Source: a virus. Taken from it: a stretch of DNA of 30,091 bases. A program made the translations under genes and the position numbers. Of this stretch, positions 8,039 through 17,244 are shown in pieces. The notes below the pieces were generated by a model that was not told the origin of the DNA, made no database searches, and saw only the letters and a program-made list of their open reading frames with translations. The number at the start of each line of letters is the position of its first letter. The first letter of the stretch is position 1. The DNA lies in the IMG/VR virus record IMGVR_UViG_3300006071_000066, positions 1-30,091 of that record; one strand, given 5' to 3'.

Positions 8039-8272
8039 ATGAACATCAATGACGTTTTAACCGATGTAAAAATCCCAGAAGATAAAGCACCTAAACCTAA
8101 AAAATCTACTAAATCTAAAAAAGTTGTAGAAAGTGTTTCTGCAGCCCCAGCAGTTTCTAAAAATGAATCTCATTCTCATGTTTATGGATTAGGTAAAGGT
8201 TATGATAGAGTGCTTGAACGAATTAATCGCACACAACCAAACGTTTACAATAATATAATAAATCTGGATTAA
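8039..8272 (+). CDS. Small lysine-rich protein before the AAA+ gene
   Basis: A 77-residue protein. I chose ATG 8039 because TAGGAA lies at 8028-8033; an in-frame TTG at 8021 lies on the wrong side of that site. The middle is low-complexity Lys/Pro/Ser (KAPKPKKSTKSKK), probably disordered, and the C-terminus is HVYGLGKGYDRVLERINRTQ. It sits 3 bases before the large AAA+ gene and probably shares its late promoter. Function unknown; it could be an adaptor for the ATPase. Confidence 0.65.
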   Translation: MNINDVLTDVKIPEDKAPKPKKSTKSKKVVESVSAAPAVSKNESHSHVYGLGKGYDRVLERINRTQPNVYNNIINLD

Positions 8273-8275
8273 AAC

Positions 8276-11017
8276 ATGCCAATCGATCAAAATAATTTAC
8301 CCGGATCAACAACAGGATCTCAAAATACACAGGGAAATACAGTACCTAATCAACAACAGCCGGCTACACAACAACAACCGGCTACACAACAACAACCAGC
8401 TACACAACAATCACCGGCAGCTAATAAACCGTTAGTTCCGCCTACACAGCAGAAAGCACAGATGCCTGCTAATATACCTGCGCCTGATTATGCTAAACAT
8501 ATTGAATTATTAAAATCAATACTTAGTAACATGGTAGCCGGCAGATCGGGGGTTGAAAGAACTAGATTTTTGATAACAGGCGATACCGGACTAGGTAAAA
8601 CTAGTTTTGTTAGTCAATTAGGAAGAATGCTAGGTATGGGCACTATGATTATCGAAGTCCCCCATTTGGTAGAAGAAAATTTAATTAATATCCCATATAT
8701 TGTTATAGACCACAACGGAGTCAAACATGACGGGCATACTCAAGTAGCTAAAGAAAGATCGAAATATAAACTAGTACAAGCGGAATCGAGTCTAGTTACT
8801 GAAATTGATAAACTAACTAAAGTACCAGATGACCAATACGATAATCATCTAAAAAATCTAGGACATTATGAAAAAGGGCTTTTAGAAGCTTATATAGAAA
8901 AATATTCAACTAAAAAGCTTTATGAAGCTAGAAAAAAGTGGGATAGAATATTATTCATAGATGAGTATTTTAGAACTACAACTAAAACTATAAGAACCTT
9001 ATTAAGAGGAATATTAAATGGTCAAATCGGCAATGACCCTATTCCTCCCAAAACTTATCCGATTTATGCTTCGAACATGGTAGATCAATCAGGAGCACTA
9101 GAACAACCGGAGAGTTACCATGCATATGCGCCGCAAGATTTTGATGCTCCTACTTTTGGAAATTGGTTATATTATACAGTTGCTGAAGGTGTAGGAAAGA
9201 ACATTCATTTTAAACCAGAAGTTATAGATGCTTTCATTAAAAATATGAAAGACGAACATGTCAGCATCAACGACGTTATAAGAACTAGCCCACGTCGGTG
9301 GAGTGAAATACTTTTCTATTTGAATAATATGTTTCCATTTAAAAAAGGAAGCGATGATCTAGATATAGCTTATAGTCATATTAAGGCTCAGTTTGAAAAT
9401 CAAGAAAGAACTCTATCAGGCGGGTTTGAAGTATTACAAAACATATTAAAAGACCTTGCAATTGCAAGTGGTATGGATCCATCTTTCAAACAGCTTTCAC
9501 CGGATAAATGGAGAACTGTTTTAAACAACGTAGTTATGAACGCTATAGAGATCGGTTCTTCTAAAAAATATGTTCCGGTTATTCAAGGTGAGCCAGGAAT
9601 CGGTAAAACTGCGATCGTTGGAAAACTTGAAGCAGATCGATATGAAGGCGATGGAACTGGGTTCAATTTGAGAACTGCAGTAGTAAATTGCACTACAATT
9701 CATCCTGACGATATGGTCGGAATCCCTCATTCGGAAGATGTAGAAACTGGCAATCGAATTAAGAAAGTAACAGAATTTAGTAAACCTTTGTTGTATGATA
9801 AAATTCATAACTTATTAAAATCAGCAGTTGAAGAATATAAAAATCAATTACTTGAGAGGGAACAAGCAGGTGAATTACAAGGAAGAACTGCTAAACAAGT
9901 TTATGAAGACTGGGAAGATCAAAAATATAAATTTGCCATTTTATTTGACGAAATTAACCGTGTTAAAGATATAAGAGTTTTTAACAGCCTTAGAAAATTA
10001 ATCTTAACTAAGGAGTTTAATGGAAAATATAAATTAGATCCCGGAACCGTTGTTATCGGAACAATGAACCCCGGCGATAGCCAAACTATGGAACTGACCG
10101 ACCACTTTAGAGATGCTATCGAAATTATACATTCAACAGCGAATTGGAAAGAATTTATCGAATTTATGAGATCTGTGATTTTCCCACAAACAGCAAAATC
10201 AGAATATAAACCTTCATCTTATGCATTAGATATTGGTAAAAACTTTCTCGAAAAATTACCTACTGCTGATTTTATTACTCGAGAAAAGAAACCAGAAAAA
10301 GAATTTCATTGGGCAGCTGGCAGCAGCGGAATTGAGATAAGAGTCGACCCGAGAGCTTTACACCATATGTATGAAGACCTCGTAGCGTTAATGTCTCTTG
10401 AAATTGAAAGCATGGAAGAACGGGGAGAGTTTGAACCTGAAAATATAGAAGAAATTAAATCAAGTCTTACAAAAGACGCAGTTAAAGTCTGTAAACCATT
10501 CCTAACTAAAAAATTTACAGATATGGGAATGTCCGGTGCAGGACCTAATTTTTTAAATTCTTTTCAAAACTACATAGAAGATATTATTAATGAAAGTATA
10601 TCAATTAAAAATACTAAAGAAACTGATCTAGGAAGTATCTTAGATCGGTTTATTAACGGAGAGAGCAAGTCCTTAGCTAATGTAGAAATGCACGGCTATA
10701 TGTCAAGATTCGATCCAGCTACATTTAATGTAGAGTTCGAAAGGTATTTAGACAAACTATACGAAGACTCAGGAGCGGATTTTAATAAATTTACTCAACA
10801 AGTTCTTAAAATTTTAAAAAGTGTAAACGAAGGAGTAGATACATTAAAATGGTCTTATGAAGCATTAAACAACTTTAATAAACCGATAGAAGATATATTA
10901 GAACATATATTAAAACCAGAATATTCAAAATGGAATAAAGACCCGCATAGTGCTGAATTAGAACACATCGCTAGTTTTTGGATCGAGGTACTTAAACTTA
11001 CAGGAGCCTCGGGCTAA
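8276..11017 (+). CDS. Tandem MoxR-type AAA+ ATPase
   Basis: A 913-residue protein with a disordered Gln/Pro/Thr N-terminus holding a short repeat, then two AAA+ modules. Module 1: Walker A GDTGLGKTS near 102-110, Walker B ILFIDEY near 225. Module 2: Walker A GEPGIGKTA near 438-446, Walker B FAILFDEINR near 555 and a GTMNPGD sensor segment. Insertions between the motifs and the pairing with VWA and metallopeptidase genes downstream point to the MoxR branch, which acts as a chaperone-like remodeller. The first module lacks a clear sensor. The role in a phage is unknown: virion maturation, host takeover or defence are all possible. Confidence 0.85.
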   Translation: MPIDQNNLPGSTTGSQNTQGNTVPNQQQPATQQQPATQQQPATQQSPAANKPLVPPTQQKAQMPANIPAPDYAKHIELLKSILSNMVAGRSGVERTRFLITGDTGLGKTSFVSQLGRMLGMGTMIIEVPHLVEENLINIPYIVIDHNGVKHDGHTQVAKERSKYKLVQAESSLVTEIDKLTKVPDDQYDNHLKNLGHYEKGLLEAYIEKYSTKKLYEARKKWDRILFIDEYFRTTTKTIRTLLRGILNGQIGNDPIPPKTYPIYASNMVDQSGALEQPESYHAYAPQDFDAPTFGNWLYYTVAEGVGKNIHFKPEVIDAFIKNMKDEHVSINDVIRTSPRRWSEILFYLNNMFPFKKGSDDLDIAYSHIKAQFENQERTLSGGFEVLQNILKDLAIASGMDPSFKQLSPDKWRTVLNNVVMNAIEIGSSKKYVPVIQGEPGIGKTAIVGKLEADRYEGDGTGFNLRTAVVNCTTIHPDDMVGIPHSEDVETGNRIKKVTEFSKPLLYDKIHNLLKSAVEEYKNQLLEREQAGELQGRTAKQVYEDWEDQKYKFAILFDEINRVKDIRVFNSLRKLILTKEFNGKYKLDPGTVVIGTMNPGDSQTMELTDHFRDAIEIIHSTANWKEFIEFMRSVIFPQTAKSEYKPSSYALDIGKNFLEKLPTADFITREKKPEKEFHWAAGSSGIEIRVDPRALHHMYEDLVALMSLEIESMEERGEFEPENIEEIKSSLTKDAVKVCKPFLTKKFTDMGMSGAGPNFLNSFQNYIEDIINESISIKNTKETDLGSILDRFINGESKSLANVEMHGYMSRFDPATFNVEFERYLDKLYEDSGADFNKFTQQVLKILKSVNEGVDTLKWSYEALNNFNKPIEDILEHILKPEYSKWNKDPHSAELEHIASFWIEVLKLTGASG
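8361..8414 (+). repeat. Three tandem 18-base units in the AAA+ gene
   Basis: Three units of CGGCTACACAACAACAAC (the third diverged) encode the PATQQQ repeat in the disordered N-terminus. Such repeats expand and contract by slippage. Confidence 0.85.
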
Positions 11018-11018
11018 T

Positions 11019-12188
11019 ATGAGATTCTTCGAATTTAGAAATATAATTAAAGAAGCAAGGTTTGGATTGAGATCGGAAAAAGGAGAGGTTCCTTTTAGAA
11101 CTTCTAAAACAGATGATCCTCATATTCTAGATGCTATTAATAAAATAGCTCAAGATACTGGCAGCTCAGTAAATGACATGTTAGAAACTTTGAAAGTCGA
11201 ACAGGAAATGACTGAACTGTTAGGACAGTATAGTAAACTTTTACATGATGTTGCAACTAAAAATGTAGGAGAACACGCAATTTGGAACATTGTCGACGCT
11301 ATTCCTACTGAGAAATTAAAGTCTTCTTTTGATGAACTTACATTTATTAGATTGTGTCAAGAAATATCAAAGAGATCAAAAGGGTTTTTCCCTTTGAAAT
11401 CAGTTGATAAAAATTTACATAAAAAATTAATTAGCGAACTTCACCCTATATTAATACCATCTACATATAAACAATATCAACAGTACAATAATTTAGTCGA
11501 TACTGCCGCTGTATCACAAGACGGAAACTTTTTCTTTAATGTTCATTTCATGGAAAAGTTAATTTATTTCGGTGATACTATAAATGTTAAACCTACAAGA
11601 CCTATATATGTGTCAAATGGGGGTGACATTCCGGACAGTTATTGTTATATTGAATTTTTAATAATGCATGAACTCTGTCACTTTATATTCGGTGATATCG
11701 GAAACTCTCTCAAATATAAACAATATGAACACAGGTTACATAATCTCGCACAAGATTTTAGAATTAACTACGAATTAACTAAGTTAGGGTATACTCCGAT
11801 TCCTTTGGGAATGTTTAGTGATGATTTAAATGCTGATAGATTTTCAAATTATATAAAATTACTTCGATCTGTTGATGAAGAAGTAAAAAAGCTACCTCCG
11901 TGGTTACGCACATGGTTTGAAAAAACTAATAGTCATGATCAACACACTGATCCTAAGAATCCCGATACTCAGGGCGGTGGGCCTAATATTCCTTGGAAAC
12001 CAGCACTCGGCGATATCGTGTTAATAGCTATTAAAGGAGAATTCGGCAGAGTAGTAGGTATTAAACCTGGCGATATGTATGAAGTGATACCGGTTTCTAT
12101 CCCAGAATTACAACAAGAATATCCCGGAATTAAAGTAGGAACAGCACAAGATATAAAAGAAAGCGATAAAAAAGGTAATCGTACATGA
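11019..12188 (+). CDS. HExxH metallopeptidase, partner of the AAA+ ATPase (DUF2201-like N-terminal part)
   Basis: The 389-residue protein carries the zinc-protease motif HELCH at 217-221, followed by the helix HNLAQDFRINYELTKLG, an N-x-A-x-D...N pattern known from the metallopeptidase half of DUF2201-type proteins. A C-terminal part after a Gly/Pro linker (GGGPNIPWKP) looks like a small beta-barrel (GDIVLIAIKGEFGRVVGI). The N-terminus MRFFEFRNIIKEA resembles capsid-targeting leaders of T4-like phages. It starts 1 base after the ATPase gene and overlaps the next gene by 4 bases. In bacteria peptidase and VWA halves are usually fused; here they are separate. Confidence 0.75.
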   Translation: MRFFEFRNIIKEARFGLRSEKGEVPFRTSKTDDPHILDAINKIAQDTGSSVNDMLETLKVEQEMTELLGQYSKLLHDVATKNVGEHAIWNIVDAIPTEKLKSSFDELTFIRLCQEISKRSKGFFPLKSVDKNLHKKLISELHPILIPSTYKQYQQYNNLVDTAAVSQDGNFFFNVHFMEKLIYFGDTINVKPTRPIYVSNGGDIPDSYCYIEFLIMHELCHFIFGDIGNSLKYKQYEHRLHNLAQDFRINYELTKLGYTPIPLGMFSDDLNADRFSNYIKLLRSVDEEVKKLPPWLRTWFEKTNSHDQHTDPKNPDTQGGGPNIPWKPALGDIVLIAIKGEFGRVVGIKPGDMYEVIPVSIPELQQEYPGIKVGTAQDIKESDKKGNRT

Positions 12189-12550
12189 TTAATAAAAAAG
12201 TATATCCATTGAGGTACTTAGCACCTATAGAGCAAAAACCAGAAGACCCAGGAACTCCGCCTCCACCACCGCCTCCACCACCTCCAGGTGGAAGTGGATG
12301 TAAATATCAAGTAGGGCATCTGATAAAAAATAAAAGAACAGGCGCAGTTGGGGAAATAATAGAAGTTGATGATCAATGTCGATATAAAATACGAGAGCTA
12401 ACATATGATGATATTATGGACATTAAAGATGGTTTAAAAATAACAGTAGATGATGTTCCTATTTCAGATCGTGATTCAATCTTAATACCTGTAGAAGAAT
12501 CGAGATTTAAAGAATTGTTAAATAAATTAATTAAAGGAGGAACGTTATGA
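12185..12550 (+). CDS. Polyproline linker with a small beta-domain
   Basis: The 121-residue protein begins with a run of ten prolines around residues 24-36 after EDPGTP, then a GGSG hinge and a small domain (YQVGHLIKNKRTGAVGEIIEV) that resembles the C-terminal barrel of the gene before it. Overlaps of 4 bases on both sides lock it between the metallopeptidase and VWA genes. It may be a scaffold that bridges them. No enzymatic residues are seen. Confidence 0.7.
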   Translation: MINKKVYPLRYLAPIEQKPEDPGTPPPPPPPPPPGGSGCKYQVGHLIKNKRTGAVGEIIEVDDQCRYKIRELTYDDIMDIKDGLKITVDDVPISDRDSILIPVEESRFKELLNKLIKGGTL

Positions 12551-13596
12551 CTTGGTGGAATCAAGATGATTGCGAACCATGGCCTACTCCTCCTCCCCCT
12601 CCGCCTAAGGGCAAAGAGGCGCCTCCCGGGGATGGGCCTTCAGGACCACCTCCCCCGGGACCTCCTCCTACAGTATCTGGCGGAGATGGATCTAATTCTG
12701 AAGATAACAAACCTGACCCTGAAGATGACGATTTAGAAAAAGAAGATGAATTAGAGAAAAAGGATCGAGAAAAATGGGAAAAAATTAAAGAAAAATTAAA
12801 ACAATCACAAGGTGATGACTTAGAAGATAAAGACGAAGATGATCGAAAGCCTGAAATACAAGGAACTCAACAGAGTCAACAAATATCAACAAACTATAAA
12901 CCTAAACTTCCTTGGCAAAAAATTATAAAGAGCTTTGTAAGCGGCGCGACTGTTGTAGATCTCAGTTATACCAAACCTGCTAAAAGAAATGCCGGGGCTC
13001 CGGATGAGTTAGATATGACAGGCAGCAGCGTTGTTAGACCGGGATATAAAGAACTCGATCCGATCTATAAAATGTGTTTTGTTGTCGATACTTCTGGTAG
13101 TATGTACGGAGTGGTTGATAAGGCATTAATCGAAGTACAAAAACTATTATCAGTTCTTGCAAAAGATGCTGAACCTCGATTTGGATTAGTATTCTTTACA
13201 GAATCTGCTTACTACTATTCTTGTAACTTACAAAAAGGAGAAGCAGTTAGAGTTAATAGCTTTGATGAACTCGCAAACCCTCCCAAAAATGCAGCAAAAT
13301 TAAATTTGAAAGATGTTCTTAATTCACAATATAGTGGCGGAACTGTGTTTACAAGATCAATGGCTGATCAATTAAAAAAATTATTGAAAAAAGATTATAA
13401 TGTATGTATGTTTACAGATGAAGGTATTTTAGAAAATTGGGGAAAAGATAATAATTGGCTAAACTTTTTATCTGTCTATACTACCGCAGGTAAGCACTTA
13501 TACTTAATTTTAAAAAATAATGATAACTTTAACGACCTAGTAAAACAAATGGACGTAGATCCCCAAAAGATGCCTGAAAACATTACTCATTTATAA
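12547..13596 (+). CDS. VWA-domain protein of the AAA/peptidase set
   Basis: A 349-residue protein. The first third is disordered, rich in Pro and then in Asp/Glu/Lys (charged coil). The C-terminal VWA-like domain has a complete metal-adhesion motif: DTSGS at 181-185, T in GGTVFTRS, and a late Asp in MFTDEG. It matches the VWA half of DUF2201 proteins. The ribosome site AAAGGAGG is the strongest in region 1, suggesting high output. VWA proteins of this type act as substrate adaptors for MoxR ATPases. Confidence 0.85.
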   Translation: MTWWNQDDCEPWPTPPPPPPKGKEAPPGDGPSGPPPPGPPPTVSGGDGSNSEDNKPDPEDDDLEKEDELEKKDREKWEKIKEKLKQSQGDDLEDKDEDDRKPEIQGTQQSQQISTNYKPKLPWQKIIKSFVSGATVVDLSYTKPAKRNAGAPDELDMTGSSVVRPGYKELDPIYKMCFVVDTSGSMYGVVDKALIEVQKLLSVLAKDAEPRFGLVFFTESAYYYSCNLQKGEAVRVNSFDELANPPKNAAKLNLKDVLNSQYSGGTVFTRSMADQLKKLLKKDYNVCMFTDEGILENWGKDNNWLNFLSVYTTAGKHLYLILKNNDNFNDLVKQMDVDPQKMPENITHL

Positions 13597-13598
13597 AG

Positions 13599-14402
13599 AT
13601 GAATTTAAATAAAATGAAAACAAATAATATGAAAACAACCAAAATAATAAATGAAAATCAAGAGAATATTTTAGAAGATTTTAAAAAAATTATTAAATTT
13701 TCTAAAGACCCAACCTACAACGAAAAGCAGGGCGGGTGGATATTTGATGGCGACATAACATTTATTGATAAAGTAGCTCGCGGCTACCATATTCCACACC
13801 CGATCGCTGAAGTAAACGGCAACGTTGTCATGGGATCAGTGGCAGTTGATTTTAATAGTCTCAAAAACTTTCCTAAGCGTGTTAACGGAAACGTCTCATT
13901 AATGATGGCACCGGGGCTGGTTGATTTAACAACTGATGATAAAATACTAGTGACCGGAGAGTTTCTATTACGAAGTATTCCTATGAAAAGTTTATCAGGA
14001 TTTAACGTAAACTGTTCAAAGTTAATTTTGACTAGACACGATGAACTAGAGTCAATCATTGATTTTCCAGGGCATGCAGAGCTTTTGACATTGGATCTAA
14101 CTCAATGCCCAAAAATCTCTAATGATCTTACAAAAACTCCTCCCGAGCTGGCTAATCGAGTTGAGATTAAATTAGTAAAAACTCTAAAAGTAGTGCCGCA
14201 GACAAAAATAATGAAAGCTATATTATTTGATTTATCTAAATCTAATGGCGTATATGCTCCTGTAACGATAGATAATATTGATAAACTACCTAAGGAAATT
14301 AAAGATATTATATCAAAATATCAAGGCGCAGGAGCAAAAGGTATGTTTGCTTTAATTAGAGAATTGATGTTAAACGATCAGATATTTATAAATCTATTTT
14401 AA
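13599..14402 (+). CDS. Irregular repeat protein of unknown function
   Basis: A 267-residue protein. After a basic N-terminus it has repeated beta units with hydrophobic spacing (VNGNVVMGSVAVDF, VNGNVSLMMAPGLVDL, LSGFNVNCSKLILT, AELLTLDLTQCPKI), like an irregular leucine-rich or beta-solenoid repeat. In-frame ATGs at 13,599, 13,614 and 13,629 are all possible starts; none has a strong ribosome site. It follows the VWA gene by 2 bases and may be the fifth member of that operon, possibly a recognition subunit. Confidence 0.65.
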   Translation: MNLNKMKTNNMKTTKIINENQENILEDFKKIIKFSKDPTYNEKQGGWIFDGDITFIDKVARGYHIPHPIAEVNGNVVMGSVAVDFNSLKNFPKRVNGNVSLMMAPGLVDLTTDDKILVTGEFLLRSIPMKSLSGFNVNCSKLILTRHDELESIIDFPGHAELLTLDLTQCPKISNDLTKTPPELANRVEIKLVKTLKVVPQTKIMKAILFDLSKSNGVYAPVTIDNIDKLPKEIKDIISKYQGAGAKGMFALIRELMLNDQIFINLF

Positions 14403-14416
14403 AAATAGTATTAATT

Positions 14417-15781
14417 TTAGTCCTGTACCGCTTCATACATTTTTTCTTTCACTAACTTCATGATTGACATTATTACTTTGCCTTCTGGTAAAGAAAACTT
14501 TTCTACTGTATAAGGCGGTAGTATTTTTTTATCGTTTGTTGGATTATGTACTTTATTCCACTTCTCATTTAAATCGTTAGCTACATCACTTGCTACGGAA
14601 TCTTTTCTAAAAGCTAATGTATGATATTTCGAATCTAATTTATCATCAAAAATAAGTTGTTTTACTTGCTTCGGAGTTATCATTTTTCCTTCGTCAACTA
14701 ATACCCAAAATGGAGGACTTTCATATAGTTTAAGAATTAGATCACTATCTGAAGATTTATCTTTAGGAAGATAATTTCTATAAATTTCTAGATTCTTTTG
14801 GAATTGAGTTATAAATTCTTCTGAACCTAATATTTCTTGTAACATATTGGTCCATACTGTTTTAAATTCGTCACTACCGAGTTTACCTTCATACTCATCA
14901 TATTTTGAAGTAGTTTCACCGTCCGCGCGTGAGTTAACTAGTTTCGATTGGACTTCTCTCATTACTACTGGAGCAAATCTAAGTGTTCTATCAACTAATC
15001 TACTTTCTGTACTCTCCACACCGGCATCTCGATTTTTTGATCGTGCTTTGACTTTAAATCTTTGTACGCTAGGACCTGCAGCTCCTAACGTTCTACTACG
15101 TCGTCCACTGAATTGAGCATCAGGAAGATCACCTAATGATGGATCTTCTCTAACTTCTAATCTATAAACTAACATTTCATCCGGCTTACCGAAACCTACA
15201 TATTTTTTCATTTCGTCTGCAACATTAATTAAACGCTCACCTGTTTTAGGATCTTTCTTTTCTAATGCACCATAACGGCCGAGACGTGTGGCTTGAAACT
15301 CATGAATTATAATATCATCATGATTTTTAACAGACGCATACATTATATATGGTTGTAGATCATGTCTAGATTGTGCTCTAGGATTAAAAGATTGATCCGG
15401 TCTTAACGCCGCTAATTTTGGTTCCAGCCATTCCTGTTTAGGTCTAACTGCAGCCCAACCATTTGGCCCGTGAAAAACAATAAAATTATCATAATGAAGT
15501 TTAAAATCATATGCTTCTAAATTAGTATTCTTAGGATGGTCTTTATGTCGATAAAATATCATCGTAGCACGGTCACTTATATGTAATACGTTATGAAGGT
15601 ATCTGGCTAATCTTAAACCTTCTGGGTCTGTACCGAATTTCTTTAATAAAGGACTAGCTTCAAATAATGATTCTACTTCTTCAAAAATACCCGCTTCTCT
15701 AAGTGCAGATTCGAAGGCCGCATCCTCCTCTAGAAAATCTAATTTACTTTTTAATAATTTTATTAAATTAATATCGGACAT
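14417..15781 (-). CDS. Large unknown phage protein
   Basis: A 454-residue soluble protein, acidic N-terminus (FLEEDAAFESALREAGIFEEVESLFE), a central basic region (SGRRSRTLGAAGPSVQRFKVKARSK) and a mixed C-terminal domain. No membrane segment and no motif that I can tie to a family. Its promoter is the minus-strand CATAAATA at 15,806-15,813, leaving a 24-base leader with AAGGG. Late expression suggests a virion or virion-associated protein. Confidence 0.75.
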   Translation of the reverse strand: MSDINLIKLLKSKLDFLEEDAAFESALREAGIFEEVESLFEASPLLKKFGTDPEGLRLARYLHNVLHISDRATMIFYRHKDHPKNTNLEAYDFKLHYDNFIVFHGPNGWAAVRPKQEWLEPKLAALRPDQSFNPRAQSRHDLQPYIMYASVKNHDDIIIHEFQATRLGRYGALEKKDPKTGERLINVADEMKKYVGFGKPDEMLVYRLEVREDPSLGDLPDAQFSGRRSRTLGAAGPSVQRFKVKARSKNRDAGVESTESRLVDRTLRFAPVVMREVQSKLVNSRADGETTSKYDEYEGKLGSDEFKTVWTNMLQEILGSEEFITQFQKNLEIYRNYLPKDKSSDSDLILKLYESPPFWVLVDEGKMITPKQVKQLIFDDKLDSKYHTLAFRKDSVASDVANDLNEKWNKVHNPTNDKKILPPYTVEKFSLPEGKVIMSIMKLVKEKMYEAVQD

Positions 15782-15805
15782 AATTAACCCTTGTTTGTTT
15801 ACAAT

Positions 15806-15832
15806 TATTTATGCCCATTTAGAGAATAAATA
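15806..15832. promoter_or_regulatory. Divergent pair of late promoters
   Basis: On the minus strand CATAAATA (15,806-15,813) serves the 14,417-15,781 gene with a 24-base leader. On the plus strand AATAAATA (15,825-15,832) ends 5 bases before ATG 15,838 and would give a leaderless mRNA. Confidence 0.5.
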
Positions 15833-15837
15833 TCCAT

Positions 15838-16347
15838 ATGAGAATACATGAACTTCCTCAGTCTTTTGATATACAAGAAATCAAAATCAAAAAAACTATA
15901 AAAGAATCATTTTTATGGGGCTCTAATATTTCAGATTATATATACACCCAACTATTAGATAACAGTACTACAAAGGAAATATATGATCATTTTAATGCAA
16001 CTTATAAAGAAATAGCCGATTGTTATCCAATAAGATATAACTATTCGACAGATAAACAATCTATAAGCGATAAATTTGATGATTTGTTAAAAAAATATGA
16101 TTTTTCTCCAGACTGGGGGTATTCTACTATAACAGTGCATCAAAATGGTGCGTATACTGTTACTCAAACATTTGTGAACAATAAAAATGGTTGGGGAATA
16201 TGGGCAGAACAGAGCCATGACAGTTTAAGCAAAAAAGAAATTACCTTTATGTTTTCCGTGGGAACTAAGGATATTGAAGATTTAAAAATGTTTGAAAAAG
16301 AACTAAAAGGCACAATTTTAGCAATAACACAAGGCCCTCCATTCTAA
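15838..16347 (+). CDS. Unknown protein with MRIHEL start
   Basis: A 169-residue soluble protein with a basic amphipathic N-terminus (MRIHELPQSFDIQEIKIKK), a middle rich in Tyr/Asp, and a beta-rich C-terminal half (YSTITVHQNGAYTVTQTFV, WGIWAEQS). The start has no ribosome site and lies 5 bases after a late promoter. The N-terminus resembles those of the 11,019 and 19,320(-) genes, which may be a targeting signal. No family is recognised. Confidence 0.65.
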   Translation: MRIHELPQSFDIQEIKIKKTIKESFLWGSNISDYIYTQLLDNSTTKEIYDHFNATYKEIADCYPIRYNYSTDKQSISDKFDDLLKKYDFSPDWGYSTITVHQNGAYTVTQTFVNNKNGWGIWAEQSHDSLSKKEITFMFSVGTKDIEDLKMFEKELKGTILAITQGPPF

Positions 16348-16351
16348 AATT

Positions 16352-16588
16352 GTGAATCTCTGCAACATAAAAAACAATAAACAAGCAATCATTGAATCTG
16401 TACACGGCGAACAAGCACAACAACTACAAGAAATCGGGTTCGTTCCGGGAGCTAGAGTAACTGTTATAGCTCGAGCACCATTTAATGGCCCTATAGCTGT
16501 CCGTGTTGATAACTCTACATTTGCTCTGAGAATCGAAGAAGCTGAACAAATAAATATTCATAATCATGAAGATCTCTCAACTACTTAA
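16352..16588 (+). CDS. FeoA-domain protein
   Basis: The 78-residue protein fits the small SH3-like FeoA fold: QAIIESVHGEQAQQLQEIGFVPGARVTVIARAPFNGPIAVRV then FALRIEEAEQI. The glycine and proline positions (GFVPG, GP, ALR..EA) are the family hallmark. FeoA works with the FeoB ferrous-iron transporter in bacteria, but the domain also serves as a regulatory or DNA-binding module. The start is GTG 16,352 with no clear ribosome site. It overlaps the next gene by 23 bases. No feoB is visible here. Confidence 0.75.
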   Translation: MNLCNIKNNKQAIIESVHGEQAQQLQEIGFVPGARVTVIARAPFNGPIAVRVDNSTFALRIEEAEQINIHNHEDLSTT

Positions 16589-17093
16589 CGAATCAATATG
16601 GAAATATCCTAATGATTTTATTTTAAGACAAATCGAATCAACTCAACATGAGTTAGATGAAATTGAAGATCAAATAAAAGAGAGTACAGAATGGATCGAA
16701 AATCTAAGAGCAGCTCATGAAGATTTTATAGAATTTTTGATGAGCCATTACCATTTATCTATAAACTGGAATCGGAGTGGCTTTCTTGACGAAGGTACAT
16801 TATATGATGGTTACGATAATGTTAAGGCCACTGATATTCTTTGGACCGTTTATGATTCCCCTATCCTTACTATTATAATATTGATGTACACTGTCGAACA
16901 AGAACCAGGACAAGGATACGACAGATTTAGAAAATTTATGAACTGTAGTCTATACACTGATAATCCTAAATTAGAAAAGGCTATCACCACAGCTCTAAGT
17001 CTTATTAAACCACCCGGATATGGTACTATGCCTCCCGACAAGGCATTGGCAATTTCTAAAGAACAGATCATACGATTGGGGCTCCCCGCCTAA
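16566..17093 (+). CDS. Unknown coiled-coil-containing protein
   Basis: A 175-residue protein. Residues 20-50 form a charged coiled coil (STQHELDEIEDQIKESTEWIE), then a hydrophobic block ILTIIILMYTVEQ in the middle that is too short and isolated to be a confident membrane segment, and a Pro/Gly-rich C-terminus. The N-terminus MKISQLLNES is of the same short amphipathic type as neighbouring proteins. It overlaps the FeoA gene. Function unknown. Confidence 0.65.
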   Translation: MKISQLLNESIWKYPNDFILRQIESTQHELDEIEDQIKESTEWIENLRAAHEDFIEFLMSHYHLSINWNRSGFLDEGTLYDGYDNVKATDILWTVYDSPILTIIILMYTVEQEPGQGYDRFRKFMNCSLYTDNPKLEKAITTALSLIKPPGYGTMPPDKALAISKEQIIRLGLPA

Positions 17094-17154
17094 CACCCTT
17101 CTTCGAGAAATCGGAGCGCAGATTTTTCCAACCATTATATACCAATATAATCCA

Positions 17155-17214
17155 GACCTATACTACCCCTAAAAATCTGCTACGCAAATTTTCCATACCA
17201 TGGAGATCTTGACC
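17155..17214 (+). repeat. Intergenic repeat element, copy 1
   Basis: CTATACTACCCCTAAAAATC then TGCTACGCAAATTTTCC, then after a short gap GGAGATCTTGACC. Copies lie at 19,346-19,386 and 19,690-19,740, and an inverted short part (AGCGCAGATTTTT) lies at 17,115-17,127. AAAATCTGC and GCAAATTTT can pair around TAC with one mismatch. Confidence 0.65.
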
Positions 17215-17237
17215 TATGGCGGTTTATATAGTATAAT
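17209..17237 (+). promoter_or_regulatory. Strong sigma70-like promoter for the tandem paralogues
   Basis: TTGACC 17,209-17,214, exactly 17 bases, TATAAT 17,232-17,237. The predicted start of RNA is at about 17,244, one base before ATG 17,245. Confidence 0.75.
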
Positions 17238-17244
17238 CGAACGT

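Noticed and set aside
9521-9808. Antisense ORF within the AAA+ gene
   Set aside because: It covers the second Walker A region of a clear AAA+ gene and has no start signals.
16352-16588. Transcriptional regulator of the DtxR type
   Set aside because: Only the small FeoA/SH3-like part is present; there is no helix-turn-helix or dimerisation region.
17200-17244. N-terminal extension of paralogue 1 from ATG 17,200
   Set aside because: The -35 and -10 elements lie inside it and the paralogues have no such extension.
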